Shown here: positions 18,046 to 27,200 of the stretch, one piece after another
Numbering within the stretch: position 1 is the stretch's first letter
How the letters are laid out: each line of letters starts with the position of its first letter
Source of the DNA: CAYZJV01 sp964482325
GTDB taxonomy: Bacteria > Spirochaetota > Spirochaetia > Sphaerochaetales > Sphaerochaetaceae
Assembly: GCA_964482325.1 (NCBI GenBank)
Contig: CAYZXD010000011.1
Coordinates: 4,943 to 68,942 of the forward strand
Direction: 5' to 3'
Length of the DNA: 64,000 nucleotides
Notes under the pieces: generated by a model
What the model was told of the DNA's origin: nothing
Seen by the model: the letters and a program-made list of their open reading frames with translations, nothing else
Databases searched by the model: none
Made by a program: the position numbers and the translations under genes

Positions 18046-19263
18046 ATGTTGATACGCTACAAGAAAGAACAGGATGGGTCGAGTGTTCCCGTCGCAGAGA
18101 TTTATACCGAAAAAGAACATGCCATAGATCCACGCGAGATTGATGCAGACGCCGTCTGGACGGTAAGGAAACTGAAACAGAGTGGGGCTGAAGCATATAT
18201 TGTCGGTGGAGCAGTACGAGATTTGCTTCTGGGAAGAAAGCCAAAAGATTTCGATATTGCGACAAGTGCAACCCCCCGGCAAGTACAGAAACGGTTCTGG
18301 AATGCACGTATTATCGGCAAACGATTCAAACTGGTGCATCTGATTTTCAAAGACAAAATCCTGGAAGTTTCCACCTTTCGTTCTGGTGACGATGGATCAG
18401 AAGAAGGGTCTTCGATTTATGGCACTATCGAACAGGATGCAAAAAGACGGGATTACGGCATCAATGCACTTTATTACGATCCTACGGTAGGTCAGTTGCT
18501 TGATTTTAATCACGCAATGCGTGATTTTAAAAAGAAACGTATTCGTTCAATACTCCCCCTCGATTCTTCATTTATCGAAGATCCGGTCCGCATGATCCGA
18601 GCGATAAAGTATTCGGTAACTACCGGCTTTTCTCTTCAGTTTGATGTGCGCAGAGCGATTCGAAAACATGCCAAAGAGCTTGCACGTGTATCAAGTTCCC
18701 GCCTCACCGAGGAAATAACGAAAATTCTCTGTTCTGGAGACTCAGCTGCAATTATCCAGATGCTGCAGCAATATCGCCTTTTGCGGTATCTGCTTCCCTG
18801 CGTCAGCGTCTTCTCCCGTATGCATGAAGTATATGCCTCGCTTGCTTCGCTTGATGAAGCAGTAAAGCAGGTGAAAGCAGATAAACAGGCTTCAGGTGAA
18901 GACATGAAGGCGAAAATGTTTGCTGCTCTGGTTCGACCGATTATTGTCTATCCCGATATCGAGCTCGATGCAGAACAGACATTTCGTGAGATGTATAGTC
19001 AGGTAAAAACATTAATCAGTCCGATGACTCCGCCGAATTATGATGTAGAACGCTCTGCTTTTTTCTTACTTGAACAGCAAGGCATTGCCGTCCCCAGCAG
19101 TTGTCTGAAGGCACGACGTCCCATCAGACAGCCGGGAAGTATGGGGTTTCGGGCAAAGAAACAACGGCGGAGTGATACCGCGCGTAAGATCAAAAAGAGT
19201 ACGCATCCACAGAATAAAGGGAGTTCGCGATCACATCGCAAATCGAATCAGAAAGGTTCTTAA
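18046..19263 (+). CDS. pcnB: PcnB-like polynucleotide nucleotidyltransferase
   Basis: 405 residues of the class II CCA/poly(A) polymerase family. The head shows YIVGGAVRDLLLGRKPKDFDIATSA with the metal-binding DFD, then KRRDYGINALYYDP and FIEDPVRMIRAIKYSVTTGF; the EDPVRxxRAIK form is typical of bacterial poly(A) polymerase I. The C-terminus is very basic (KKQRRSDTARKIKKSTHPQNKG), as in PcnB, and there is no HD domain. PcnB adds 3' A tails that promote RNA decay. Poly(A) versus tRNA activity cannot be settled by eye. No ribosome binding site is seen before ATG 18046. Confidence 0.85.
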   Translation: MLIRYKKEQDGSSVPVAEIYTEKEHAIDPREIDADAVWTVRKLKQSGAEAYIVGGAVRDLLLGRKPKDFDIATSATPRQVQKRFWNARIIGKRFKLVHLIFKDKILEVSTFRSGDDGSEEGSSIYGTIEQDAKRRDYGINALYYDPTVGQLLDFNHAMRDFKKKRIRSILPLDSSFIEDPVRMIRAIKYSVTTGFSLQFDVRRAIRKHAKELARVSSSRLTEEITKILCSGDSAAIIQMLQQYRLLRYLLPCVSVFSRMHEVYASLASLDEAVKQVKADKQASGEDMKAKMFAALVRPIIVYPDIELDAEQTFREMYSQVKTLISPMTPPNYDVERSAFFLLEQQGIAVPSSCLKARRPIRQPGSMGFRAKKQRRSDTARKIKKSTHPQNKGSSRSHRKSNQKGS

Positions 19264-20168
19264 GCCCACTCCTCGATTTCGATATTCACTCCCGAGACAA
19301 AAATACCACCATACTTCTCCAGAGAGTCTGCAATATATTCCTGCAGGTCTGCGAGGGTTGTCGATATCTGGTGCTTCATGGGTACGCGCAGTTTTACCGT
19401 AAGATGATATCCTTCGGGCTCGATCTTCATGCCGACCTTTTTTACTTTGATCATGTGATCAAACTCGTCAAGGCAGTGGATGACCATCTGGGTAAGTGCT
19501 GCTTCACTCATCGTAATTTTGCCGTATTTGCTAAATTCAGGACGGACAATAGTTTTTTCGTATGCTCGTTGTTTCTTCCAGGGGAGTTTGGCTTTGTTTT
19601 TAAAAAATACCCGCATGGAATCATACACAATCTGCGGATAATTTCGTGTGATCTCAATCGTGGGAACCGGGATGACATGTTTCCCTTCAGAGAATCGAAT
19701 CCGCATCGCCATCTCGATTTCCTCTTTTGAAGCGATATCTTCAATACGGAATATTCGTTCCGGCTCAGGAAGTTTCAACCGGGTAGCTATCTTGTGGACC
19801 ATTTTTTCTGAGGTTCCAATGATCAGCAGGCGATGATACTTCTCCTTCTGCAGCGCTACCATCGTTTCTCGCTGATGATCATCTTCATCAAAGAGTGCGG
19901 TCCGTACGGCGGTAAGAAAGTTCTGCTCACGTTTTGCCGAACGTCCGGCTATGATCCGGTCGCCGCGTATGAGTAGTCCATCATCGATGATCAAATCTAT
20001 ATTGTGCTTTTCGGCAACCAATTTGGAGCGAAAACTCTTGCCGGTACCACTTCTCCCAACAAGAGCATAAACTTTAACTCCCTTTAATTTCCAAAAAGCA
20101 TAACGGAATATGCGGTTCATATTTACTGTTATACAGGTTTTCCTGTAAGATATGAAGACAATTTGCAT
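19260..20168 (-). CDS. P-loop protein with Asp23-like C-terminal domain
   Basis: 302 residues. Walker A is GRSGTGKS at about residues 38-45, followed by an ATPase-like region with IIDDGLLIRGDRI and LLIIGTSE. The last 90 or so residues (from GKITMSEAALTQMV to VSGVNIEIEEW) resemble the Asp23/Gls24 (alkaline shock protein, DUF322) fold: alternating strands, a central helix and a final VNIEIE strand. That resemblance is my reading and not a confirmed domain. Function is unknown. The start is uncertain: ATG 20168 has AAGG upstream, and ATG 20120 would begin MNRIFRYAFWK. It is transcribed away from rnf and convergent with the pcnB-like gene. Confidence 0.75.
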   Translation of the reverse strand: MQIVFISYRKTCITVNMNRIFRYAFWKLKGVKVYALVGRSGTGKSFRSKLVAEKHNIDLIIDDGLLIRGDRIIAGRSAKREQNFLTAVRTALFDEDDHQRETMVALQKEKYHRLLIIGTSEKMVHKIATRLKLPEPERIFRIEDIASKEEIEMAMRIRFSEGKHVIPVPTIEITRNYPQIVYDSMRVFFKNKAKLPWKKQRAYEKTIVRPEFSKYGKITMSEAALTQMVIHCLDEFDHMIKVKKVGMKIEPEGYHLTVKLRVPMKHQISTTLADLQEYIADSLEKYGGIFVSGVNIEIEEWA

Positions 20169-20237
20169 AAGAACCTTGTATTTCCCCTATCAGAGGGATC
20201 GTTTTATCGTGTCTTGAACACAAAGGAGTAGCACAGC

Positions 20238-21548
20238 ATGGAGAGAATACCTACGTTCCGAAAGGGTGGGGTGCATCCCGACGACAAGAAGGTATTGAGT
20301 AACGGACAGGCAATTGAACGATTGCCCATGCCTCAGGAACTGTTGGTTCCACTCTCTCAACATCTTGGGGCCCCAGCAACACCGTTAAAAGCCAAAGGCG
20401 ATACCGTCACCATCGGAGAGAAAATTGGAGAAGCTTCCAGCTTCATTTCAGCCAATATTCATGCTCCAGTTCAGGGGACGATCACCGATATCAGAAAGGT
20501 GACCCTTGCAAACAGCGTGATCACCGATGCGTTTATCATCACTCCTGATGCTGAACAGCCGAGCGATACCTGGACCGAGCAACCCTACGACGAGCTCTCA
20601 GCTCGAGAACTCCTTGATATCGTGAAGGAGATGGGTGTAGTCGGTACCGGTGGAGCTACGTTCCCGACCCATGTAAAACTTTCTGTACCGAAAGGGAAAC
20701 GTGTCGAGGCTTTGGTAGTCAACGGTGTTGAATGCGAGCCGTACCTCACTGCAGATCATCGGCTTATGCTGGAACAGACCGACTTGGTCCTGCGTGGAAT
20801 CATGATAGCAGCTCGTATCACCGATCCGAAAAAAATCATTATCGGTGTAGAGAATAACAAGAAGGATGCTATCAGGAAGCTCCGTGAGGTGATTGCTGCG
20901 AATTCCTATCCCATACTGGTTACTCCGCTCAAGGTTAAATATCCTCAGGGCGATGAGAAACAATTGTTGAAAGCCACCATCAATCGGGAAATCCCTTCGG
21001 GAAAACTTCCGCTCGATGTAGGTGCCGTCGTGGTGAATGTAGGTACGGCATTTGCCCTCTACGAAGCTGTGGCGTTACGAAAACCCCTCATTGATCGTGT
21101 CGTTACAATCAGTGGAGAGGCCATGGAAACCAAGCGAAATGTACGTGCTCCCATCGGTGCAAAAGTTGCCGATCTGGTAGCATTCGCCGGGGGCTTTTCC
21201 CATGAACCGGAAAAAATTATTTCAGGTGGCCCCATGATGGGCTTTGCCTTCTATGATGATCAGGTTCCCATTATAAAAGGTTCCAGTGGGATTTTGGCCC
21301 TTGATGCAGATCCTGCCACACAGGCACCCCGTACTCCCTGTATATCATGCGGGCGCTGTGTTGCCGCCTGTCCCATGGGACTCCAACCGACAAAACTGTA
21401 TCGTTTGATAGAGAACCGTAGATATGAAGAGGCTATGAAACTGAATTTAATGGACTGTAAGGAGTGCGGATGCTGTTCCTATTCCTGTCCTGCACATATT
21501 CCGCTTGTTCATGGCATGAAACTTGGAAAACGTCTGGGGAGGAAATAA
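20238..21548 (+). CDS. rnfC: Rnf complex subunit RnfC
   Basis: 436 residues. RnfC is the peripheral NADH-side subunit of the ion-pumping ferredoxin:NAD oxidoreductase. Seen are an N-terminal barrel-like part, a nucleotide/FMN-binding middle (GTGGATFPTHVKL, NGVECEPYLTADHR), an SLBB region, and two 4Fe-4S motifs, CISCGRCVAACPMGL and CKECGCCSYSCPAHIP. It opens the operon after AAAGGAG at 20222-20228. The length matches clostridial and spirochaete RnfC and lacks the long Ala-rich tail of Escherichia coli RsxC. Confidence 0.95.
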   Translation: MERIPTFRKGGVHPDDKKVLSNGQAIERLPMPQELLVPLSQHLGAPATPLKAKGDTVTIGEKIGEASSFISANIHAPVQGTITDIRKVTLANSVITDAFIITPDAEQPSDTWTEQPYDELSARELLDIVKEMGVVGTGGATFPTHVKLSVPKGKRVEALVVNGVECEPYLTADHRLMLEQTDLVLRGIMIAARITDPKKIIIGVENNKKDAIRKLREVIAANSYPILVTPLKVKYPQGDEKQLLKATINREIPSGKLPLDVGAVVVNVGTAFALYEAVALRKPLIDRVVTISGEAMETKRNVRAPIGAKVADLVAFAGGFSHEPEKIISGGPMMGFAFYDDQVPIIKGSSGILALDADPATQAPRTPCISCGRCVAACPMGLQPTKLYRLIENRRYEEAMKLNLMDCKECGCCSYSCPAHIPLVHGMKLGKRLGRK

Positions 21549-22652
21549 ATGGAAGGGCCAAAATTGATTGTATCATCTTCACCACATCTACATGCGAAGT
21601 CTAGTACTGCCTCCATCATGTGGGATGTCTCCATTGCATTGACACCAGCTGCGCTCTGGGGTGTCTACGTCTTTGGCTTTCGAGCTCTGGCAATTCTCTT
21701 AGTCTCTATTGCTTCTGCAGTAGGTATTGAATGGTTGCTCGGTCGCTTGAGTAAAGAGACCACGATCGGTGATGGATCAGCATTCCTCACTGGATTATTG
21801 ATTGGTATGAACATGCCTGCAGATGCAGCGTTTGCGGTACCCATTATTGCCTCAACCTTTGCCATATTTGTTGTAAAATGGACTTTCGGCGGATTAGGAG
21901 CCAACTGGATTAATCCGGCTCTGGCAGGGCGTGTCTTTGTATTCTTTTCCTTCACGGGGCTGATGAATACCTATCGGATGCCGAGAACCTTATCGGCACC
22001 CGATGCAGTCGGGTCAGCGACCATGCTGACTGAAATGAAGCTTGCGGTAAGTGAACTTTCCTCCCCACAACTCGGCAGTGCGGCAATACTTTCCGATGTC
22101 GGTTATCCCTTCACTTCGTTTGCTCAATCGGTAAGTTCGTGGTTCCAGCAGGCCCTCGGCATTCCACTTTCACCCTATACGGTAGATGCTTTTTTCGGAA
22201 ATATGGCTGGGTGTATCGGAGAAGTTTCTGCCTTCCTGCTTATTGTGGGAGCAATCTATCTGATCGTGAAAAAAGTGATCACCTGGCATACACCACTCTC
22301 CTTTATTGTCAGTTTCAGTTTATTGTCCTGGATCTTTGGTGGACTGAGAAACGGCCTGGGAGTGTTCCAGGGAGATTTTGTACTGCAATTGTTCACCGGT
22401 GGTATGATGCTCGGTGCACTTTTCATGGCTACTGATATGGTGACCAGTCCGACTACGAAAAAAGGCATGGTGGTCTTTGGTACCGGGATCGGCTTTTTTA
22501 CGTTCATTTTTCGGTTCTTTGGATCCCTTCCCGAAGCTGTTTCTCTTGCGATCATACTCATGAATATCTTTGTACCCACGATTGATCGATACCTGATGCC
22601 AAAACGATTTGGTGAGGTGGTAAAGACACCGAAGAAGGAGGCCCAGGCATGA
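21549..22652 (+). CDS. rnfD: Rnf complex subunit RnfD
   Basis: 367-residue polytopic membrane protein with a run of hydrophobic helices from about residue 25 to the end. The covalent FMN site is probably the Thr in VGSATMLTEM, corresponding to the family SGAT motif. RnfD forms part of the membrane ion-translocating core with RnfA, RnfE and RnfG. ATG 21549 follows the rnfC stop directly, and its 3' end overlaps rnfG by four bases. Confidence 0.94.
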   Translation: MEGPKLIVSSSPHLHAKSSTASIMWDVSIALTPAALWGVYVFGFRALAILLVSIASAVGIEWLLGRLSKETTIGDGSAFLTGLLIGMNMPADAAFAVPIIASTFAIFVVKWTFGGLGANWINPALAGRVFVFFSFTGLMNTYRMPRTLSAPDAVGSATMLTEMKLAVSELSSPQLGSAAILSDVGYPFTSFAQSVSSWFQQALGIPLSPYTVDAFFGNMAGCIGEVSAFLLIVGAIYLIVKKVITWHTPLSFIVSFSLLSWIFGGLRNGLGVFQGDFVLQLFTGGMMLGALFMATDMVTSPTTKKGMVVFGTGIGFFTFIFRFFGSLPEAVSLAIILMNIFVPTIDRYLMPKRFGEVVKTPKKEAQA

Positions 22653-23206
22653 GACAGTTTACACGAACCGGAATCACCCTTGCACTTATTGCTGCTGTTG
22701 CTGCCACGGCCCTCGCGATGATCAACGCAGTTACCGCACCGAAGATTGCAGCGTATGAGCTGCAGGTGATTCAGCAAGCCCTCACTGAAGTATCCGGGGG
22801 GTATACCGTAGGCAGTTCTACTACGCAAACGCAGGACGATGCAGTCATTGAACAGTACACCCTGCTTGATGAAACCGAAAATGTCGCAGGATATATTCTT
22901 CAGATCATTGGAAGTGGATATGGCGGAGAAATGACAATCATGGCCAGTTTCACAGTCGACGGCGAAGTGATTGATGCACGTCTTCTTGCCAATGCAGAGA
23001 CTCCCGGATTGGGAAAGAAAGCCGAAGTGCCGAGTTACATGGAAAAATTTATCGGCACCGGCGCGAGTACACCCGTTCCGGTGAAAAAAGATATGCTTGA
23101 TAAATCTGATGCAGACAGTATCAGTGGTTCTACGATCACATTCTCCGGTGTGGCAAAATCGATAGCGCTCGGGTCTTCGTATGTAAAACTTCTAGGAGGT
23201 GAATGA
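22649..23206 (+). CDS. rnfG: Rnf complex subunit RnfG
   Basis: 185 residues. One N-terminal membrane helix (LALIAAVAATALAMINAVTA) anchors an extracytoplasmic FMN-binding domain. The covalent flavin Thr lies in DSISGSTITFSGV, matching the family S-G-A/S-T-x-T signature. It passes electrons between RnfD and the membrane subunits. Both ends overlap neighbours as ATGA. Confidence 0.94.
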   Translation: MRQFTRTGITLALIAAVAATALAMINAVTAPKIAAYELQVIQQALTEVSGGYTVGSSTTQTQDDAVIEQYTLLDETENVAGYILQIIGSGYGGEMTIMASFTVDGEVIDARLLANAETPGLGKKAEVPSYMEKFIGTGASTPVPVKKDMLDKSDADSISGSTITFSGVAKSIALGSSYVKLLGGE

Positions 23207-23844
23207 TGACTGGTGAAAAAAAGATGGTTCTTACACGGGGACTATTCAAAGAAAATCCGGTATTTATCCTCATGCTGGGATTATGTCCGACACTTGGGGT
23301 ATCTACCCAGGTAATCAATGGATTAGGTATGGGAGCTGCGGTAATTTTTGTACTGCTCTTTTCCAATATTTTTGTTTCATTGTTAAAAAATATTATCCCC
23401 AATAGTGTTCGAATTCCCTCCTATATTGTTATTATCGCAGCTTTTGTTACGATCGTAGAAATGGTTATGCATGCGTTTCTTCCTTCCATATACAAGGCTT
23501 TGGGAATATTCCTCCCGTTGATTGTGGTTAACTGTATCATCCTTGGTCGGGCTGAAGCTTTTGCCAATAAGAATACCATTGGTGATTCAATTCTGGATGC
23601 TCTTGGCATGGGAGTAGGATTTACTTTAGCGGTAACCCTGATTGCCCTTATACGTGAGGTGTTCGGCAGTGGTACTATTACCTTGATGCCTATCGGCAGT
23701 TTTTCGGGAGTTATTCATATTCCGCTTCTGTATACCTATCCGGTGAGAATTTTCTCGCTCGCCGCAGGAGCTCTGCTTCTTATGGGATATCTGAAGGCAT
23801 TCTTCTCCTGGTACAGTTCGAGAAAAGGGGGTACCCAGTCATGA
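23203..23844 (+). CDS. rnfE: Rnf complex subunit RnfE
   Basis: 213 residues with about six membrane segments. It shares the RnfA/RnfE fold, seen in ENPVFILMLGLCPTLGVSTQ and in LGIFLPLIVVNCIILGRAEAFA, and the paired Cys in GLCPTLG and VNCIILG are conserved; in structures these hold an iron-sulfur cluster at the RnfA-RnfE interface. The start overlaps rnfG and the stop overlaps rnfA, four bases each. Confidence 0.95.
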   Translation: MMTGEKKMVLTRGLFKENPVFILMLGLCPTLGVSTQVINGLGMGAAVIFVLLFSNIFVSLLKNIIPNSVRIPSYIVIIAAFVTIVEMVMHAFLPSIYKALGIFLPLIVVNCIILGRAEAFANKNTIGDSILDALGMGVGFTLAVTLIALIREVFGSGTITLMPIGSFSGVIHIPLLYTYPVRIFSLAAGALLLMGYLKAFFSWYSSRKGGTQS

Positions 23845-24431
23845 CCTACGCAGCAATATTTATTACCTATATATTCATCAGCAACTTCATCCTTACGCAA
23901 TTTCTCGGTCTCTGTCCGTTTATCGGGGTATCGAAAAATAGCGAATCGGCAATCGGCATGGGCATGGCGGTTACCTTCGTTATGGGAATTGCTTCAATAA
24001 TTACCTATCTCGTGTATCATTTCCTGCTGGTGCCGCTCAATCTGACGTATCTCCAGACGCTTTCTTTCATCCTGGTGATTGCCTCGTTGGTACAGTTTGT
24101 CGAGATGATCATTCAAAAGAATTCTCCTGCATTGTATCAGGCATTGGGAATCTTCCTCCCGCTAATTACCACAAATTGTGCGGTACTCGGTATCGCCGTG
24201 ATGAACATCACCGAGGGATATAATCTTATGGAAAGTTTCTCTGCCGGTGTTGCAGCTGGAATCGGTTTTACGCTGGTGCTGGTATTGATGAGCAATATCC
24301 GTGAGCGGATGGAACTGCATCCGGTCCGAAAGGCATTCAAAGGGGTCCCGATCGCTTTTATTTCTGGAGGATTGATGGCTTTGGCTTTCATGGCTTTCGA
24401 TAAATCGCTTTTAACTAATCTGCTGGGGTAA
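23841..24431 (+). CDS. rnfA: Rnf complex subunit RnfA
   Basis: 196 residues, about six membrane helices and homologous to RnfE in inverted topology. Signature segments are ILTQFLGLCPFIGVSKN and LGIFLPLITTNCAVLGIAVMN, with the cluster-binding Cys pair. Together with RnfE it forms the membrane gate for coupled Na+ or H+ movement; the ion cannot be read from sequence by eye. Confidence 0.96.
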   Translation: MTYAAIFITYIFISNFILTQFLGLCPFIGVSKNSESAIGMGMAVTFVMGIASIITYLVYHFLLVPLNLTYLQTLSFILVIASLVQFVEMIIQKNSPALYQALGIFLPLITTNCAVLGIAVMNITEGYNLMESFSAGVAAGIGFTLVLVLMSNIRERMELHPVRKAFKGVPIAFISGGLMALAFMAFDKSLLTNLLG

Positions 24432-24437
24432 TTGTCT

Positions 24438-25235
24438 ATGAATATTCTGTATGCTTTTCTCATAATCGCTTCGCTTGGCCTCTTATTGGGAATGGGGCTT
24501 GCCGTCGCTGCAAAGAAGTTTGCAGTGAAAAAGAACGAACTAGCCGAAGAGATCCTTACCGTTTTACCCGGTGCCAACTGTGGAGCTTGTGGATATCCCG
24601 GATGTAGCGGATATGCCGATGCCCTATCCACCGGGAAAGCCCAAAATGGATTATGTTCCCCCGGAGGAGCTAAAACCACCGCTCTCGTAGCAAAACTACT
24701 CGGTGTCGAGGCAGATGAAACACAGGAACGTATGGTGGCTTTCGTCCATTGTCGGGGAAATCATGAGTTGACACAGCGAGACTTCCAATATGAAGGTATT
24801 GAAGAGTGTTCTGCCGCCCATATGCTGTTTCAAGGGGATAATTCCTGTAAATATGGGTGTCTTCATCTCGGATCCTGTATGCAAGTCTGTCCCACCGAAG
24901 CTATCAGCCGTGATGAAAAAGGAAACATGATGGTAAATCCTGATCTGTGTATCGGCTGCAAAAAGTGTACGCTAGTATGCCCCACGAAAGTGATCCGGAT
25001 GATCCCCGCACGCGGTTCACATGCGATCGCCTGTAACAGTCACGATAAAGGGGCTGTGGTAAGAAAGATTTGTGAAGTTGGCTGTATTGCCTGTAAAATC
25101 TGCGAAAAGAAATTTCCCGAATCTGGATGTACCGTTATCGATTTCCTTTCAGAAATTGATTATAGCAAAGAAATGACACAAATTGCCGATGCAGCAGCTG
25201 CGTGTCCGACGAAGTGTATCGTTGAAGCAAGGTAA
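24438..25235 (+). CDS. rnfB: Rnf complex subunit RnfB
   Basis: 265 residues. An N-terminal membrane helix is followed by the Fe-S domain GANCGACGYPGCSGYADAL and by ferredoxin-type clusters (CMQVCPTEAI, CIGCKKCTLVCPTKVI, CIACKIC). RnfB takes electrons from reduced ferredoxin. I start at ATG 24438 with GGGG nearby; TTG 24432 would add two residues. It ends the rnfCDGEAB set, and the GH57-like gene begins 4 bp later, so the two are surely cotranscribed. Confidence 0.94.
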   Translation: MNILYAFLIIASLGLLLGMGLAVAAKKFAVKKNELAEEILTVLPGANCGACGYPGCSGYADALSTGKAQNGLCSPGGAKTTALVAKLLGVEADETQERMVAFVHCRGNHELTQRDFQYEGIEECSAAHMLFQGDNSCKYGCLHLGSCMQVCPTEAISRDEKGNMMVNPDLCIGCKKCTLVCPTKVIRMIPARGSHAIACNSHDKGAVVRKICEVGCIACKICEKKFPESGCTVIDFLSEIDYSKEMTQIADAAAACPTKCIVEAR

Positions 25236-25238
25236 ACT

Positions 25239-27200
25239 ATGCCCGTGATTGTGGGAGCCTACAGTCAGCTATCACCGGGAACACCTCTGGTCATGCTCGA
25301 ACGAGCTTTGACTGAGGTGTATAAACCGGTGCTTACCTATCTGTACAAACATCCAGATGTTCACCTGCATCTCTATCTTCCCATGACGGTCATGGAGTGG
25401 TTTGAGCAGAACCATCCCGAAATGAATATGCTCATCGCCGATCTGGTGAAAAAGGATCAGGTGGAATTGCTTACCGGTGCGAGTCAGCAACAAGTGCTGC
25501 ATGTACTGCCCGGCAAGGATCGTTCAGGGCAGTTGGAACATACCACTACGTTTATCAGAAAACGGTTTTCCCGTCGGGCTCGGACTGCCTGGTGTTACAA
25601 TCAGGTCTGGAATCCCTCCCTGGTTTCCACCATGGCGCTTGGAATGCTTGACCGGCTGATTATCTCGTCATTCGACCGATTGCATGATGTGCAGGTGGCA
25701 ACCAGTGCCTTTGTCATGCAGGATCTGGGGAAGACCCTCGAGGTATATCCTTCGGATGACCGGTTTGACAAGCTTATTACCGATTTGAGTACCAACAGGA
25801 TATCACTGAGAGAATTTGCCGAACAGCTGCAGCACATCACTTTTGATCCAGGGGATTCCTACCACACGGTGATGATCAATCTTGACCGGTTGCTGCAAGC
25901 CTCTGCGGTGCAGCCGGGTAATCCCTCCGTTGTTGACCTCTTTGTTCTCCTGTTGGAACGGGTGCTTACCGCCGATACTCGAGAAACAATCCTGCTCAGC
26001 TCTCTTCCAAGCAGAATTATGCATGACCGGGGCTACCTAAACGGTGGATGGTACGGTCGGGATACCACCTTGGTTGATATCAGTTCGTTCAATGACATGT
26101 TTCATAAATACGAAGAACTGAACCATCTCTATGGGCGATGGTTGTATCTGGTAGATCTTGCCCGTCTGTACCGAAAAAACAAGGACACGAAAAAACGGGT
26201 CGAGGGACTACTCATGAAAGCAGGATCCGGAGGTGCTTTTGTTTTGGATTCCAGCGGAGGCTGTTATCGAAGTGGATACCGAAAGCATGTATATCGGTAT
26301 CTGAATGAAGCTGAACGGCTGTTAGGTCAGGGAGAAGAGGTCCCCTATCCACGTGAGCTCGATATTGATTTCGATGGCAAGCCTGAACTGGTCTGGATGG
26401 GAAAAAATATCGGGGCCGTAGTTGATTCCAAAGGGGGAACGCTTGATGAGATCAATTACCTTCCCACCGGTTGGAACTATGGTGATACGTTCACTGGATA
26501 TGCAACAGAAGCGGAAAGGCTTTCGTTTCCCGCATTGCAAGATGGTTCCTTTCAACGCTCGTTTAACGATATGTTTCTCCCTCATGGCGCAACCGTTGAG
26601 CACTTTGCGAAAACACTGACCAAACAGGCATATGATGCCGGTCAGGACGATTATCTCGTGACTGTCTCGGATAAAAATCGGAATGAGATCACGACATCGT
26701 GTCAGTTTTCACAGCTTCCTTTTGGATTAGGCGATCTGGAATTGACCAAAGAATACCGGTTTCGTACCCATACGATTGTCGTGGAATTCACCTTGACCAA
26801 TCAGGGGAAGCATCGCTCACGGGGGCTTTTCGGTAGTGAGCTGAACCTCTCACTTGGGATGAAGGATGAAGAGGTTGGCATGTACACGGTGGAAAAGAGT
26901 CGGAATCGAAATCTGGCCAGTGGCAGATTAGTCGCTCCCAACCTGAAAAATGTGCGTATTCCCGATGCGTTGAACCGGACACTTCTTTCATTTGCCTCCG
27001 ATATCCGATTCACATTGCATAAAGAAGATTTTTCCGTAAAATTAGAGACGGTGATGGGATTGGAAATTCTCTATGAATATACCCAAGTGCTTCCCCTCTG
27101 GGATTTCGATCTTGCACCGAGGGAATCAATGCAGTGGACTGTAGGATTTCGTATTGAACGACGGGCCCGCACGAAAAAAACACAGAAGGAGTCGTTATGA
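25239..27200 (+). CDS. GH57-like protein lacking catalytic residues
   Basis: 653 residues. Layout follows GH57 4-alpha-glucanotransferase/amylase relatives: an N-terminal (beta/alpha) part and C-terminal beta domains of the DUF1925/DUF1926 type (ELTKEYRFRTHTIVVEFTLTNQG). The catalytic elements look lost. The family nucleophile segment W-x-x-ERVWEP reads WCYNQVWNP (118-126), putting Asn121 in place of Glu. The acid segment HDGEKFG-x-W corresponds by eye to DLGKTLEVY, and the N-terminal HxHQPxGN motif is absent. It is probably a carbohydrate-binding or structural pseudo-enzyme. There is no signal peptide. It overlaps prfB by four bases. Confidence 0.7.
   Translation: MPVIVGAYSQLSPGTPLVMLERALTEVYKPVLTYLYKHPDVHLHLYLPMTVMEWFEQNHPEMNMLIADLVKKDQVELLTGASQQQVLHVLPGKDRSGQLEHTTTFIRKRFSRRARTAWCYNQVWNPSLVSTMALGMLDRLIISSFDRLHDVQVATSAFVMQDLGKTLEVYPSDDRFDKLITDLSTNRISLREFAEQLQHITFDPGDSYHTVMINLDRLLQASAVQPGNPSVVDLFVLLLERVLTADTRETILLSSLPSRIMHDRGYLNGGWYGRDTTLVDISSFNDMFHKYEELNHLYGRWLYLVDLARLYRKNKDTKKRVEGLLMKAGSGGAFVLDSSGGCYRSGYRKHVYRYLNEAERLLGQGEEVPYPRELDIDFDGKPELVWMGKNIGAVVDSKGGTLDEINYLPTGWNYGDTFTGYATEAERLSFPALQDGSFQRSFNDMFLPHGATVEHFAKTLTKQAYDAGQDDYLVTVSDKNRNEITTSCQFSQLPFGLGDLELTKEYRFRTHTIVVEFTLTNQGKHRSRGLFGSELNLSLGMKDEEVGMYTVEKSRNRNLASGRLVAPNLKNVRIPDALNRTLLSFASDIRFTLHKEDFSVKLETVMGLEILYEYTQVLPLWDFDLAPRESMQWTVGFRIERRARTKKTQKESL

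Noticed and set aside
22256..22828. 190-codon minus-strand open frame across rnfD and rnfG
   Set aside because: Both underlying genes carry family motifs; the antisense frame has none.
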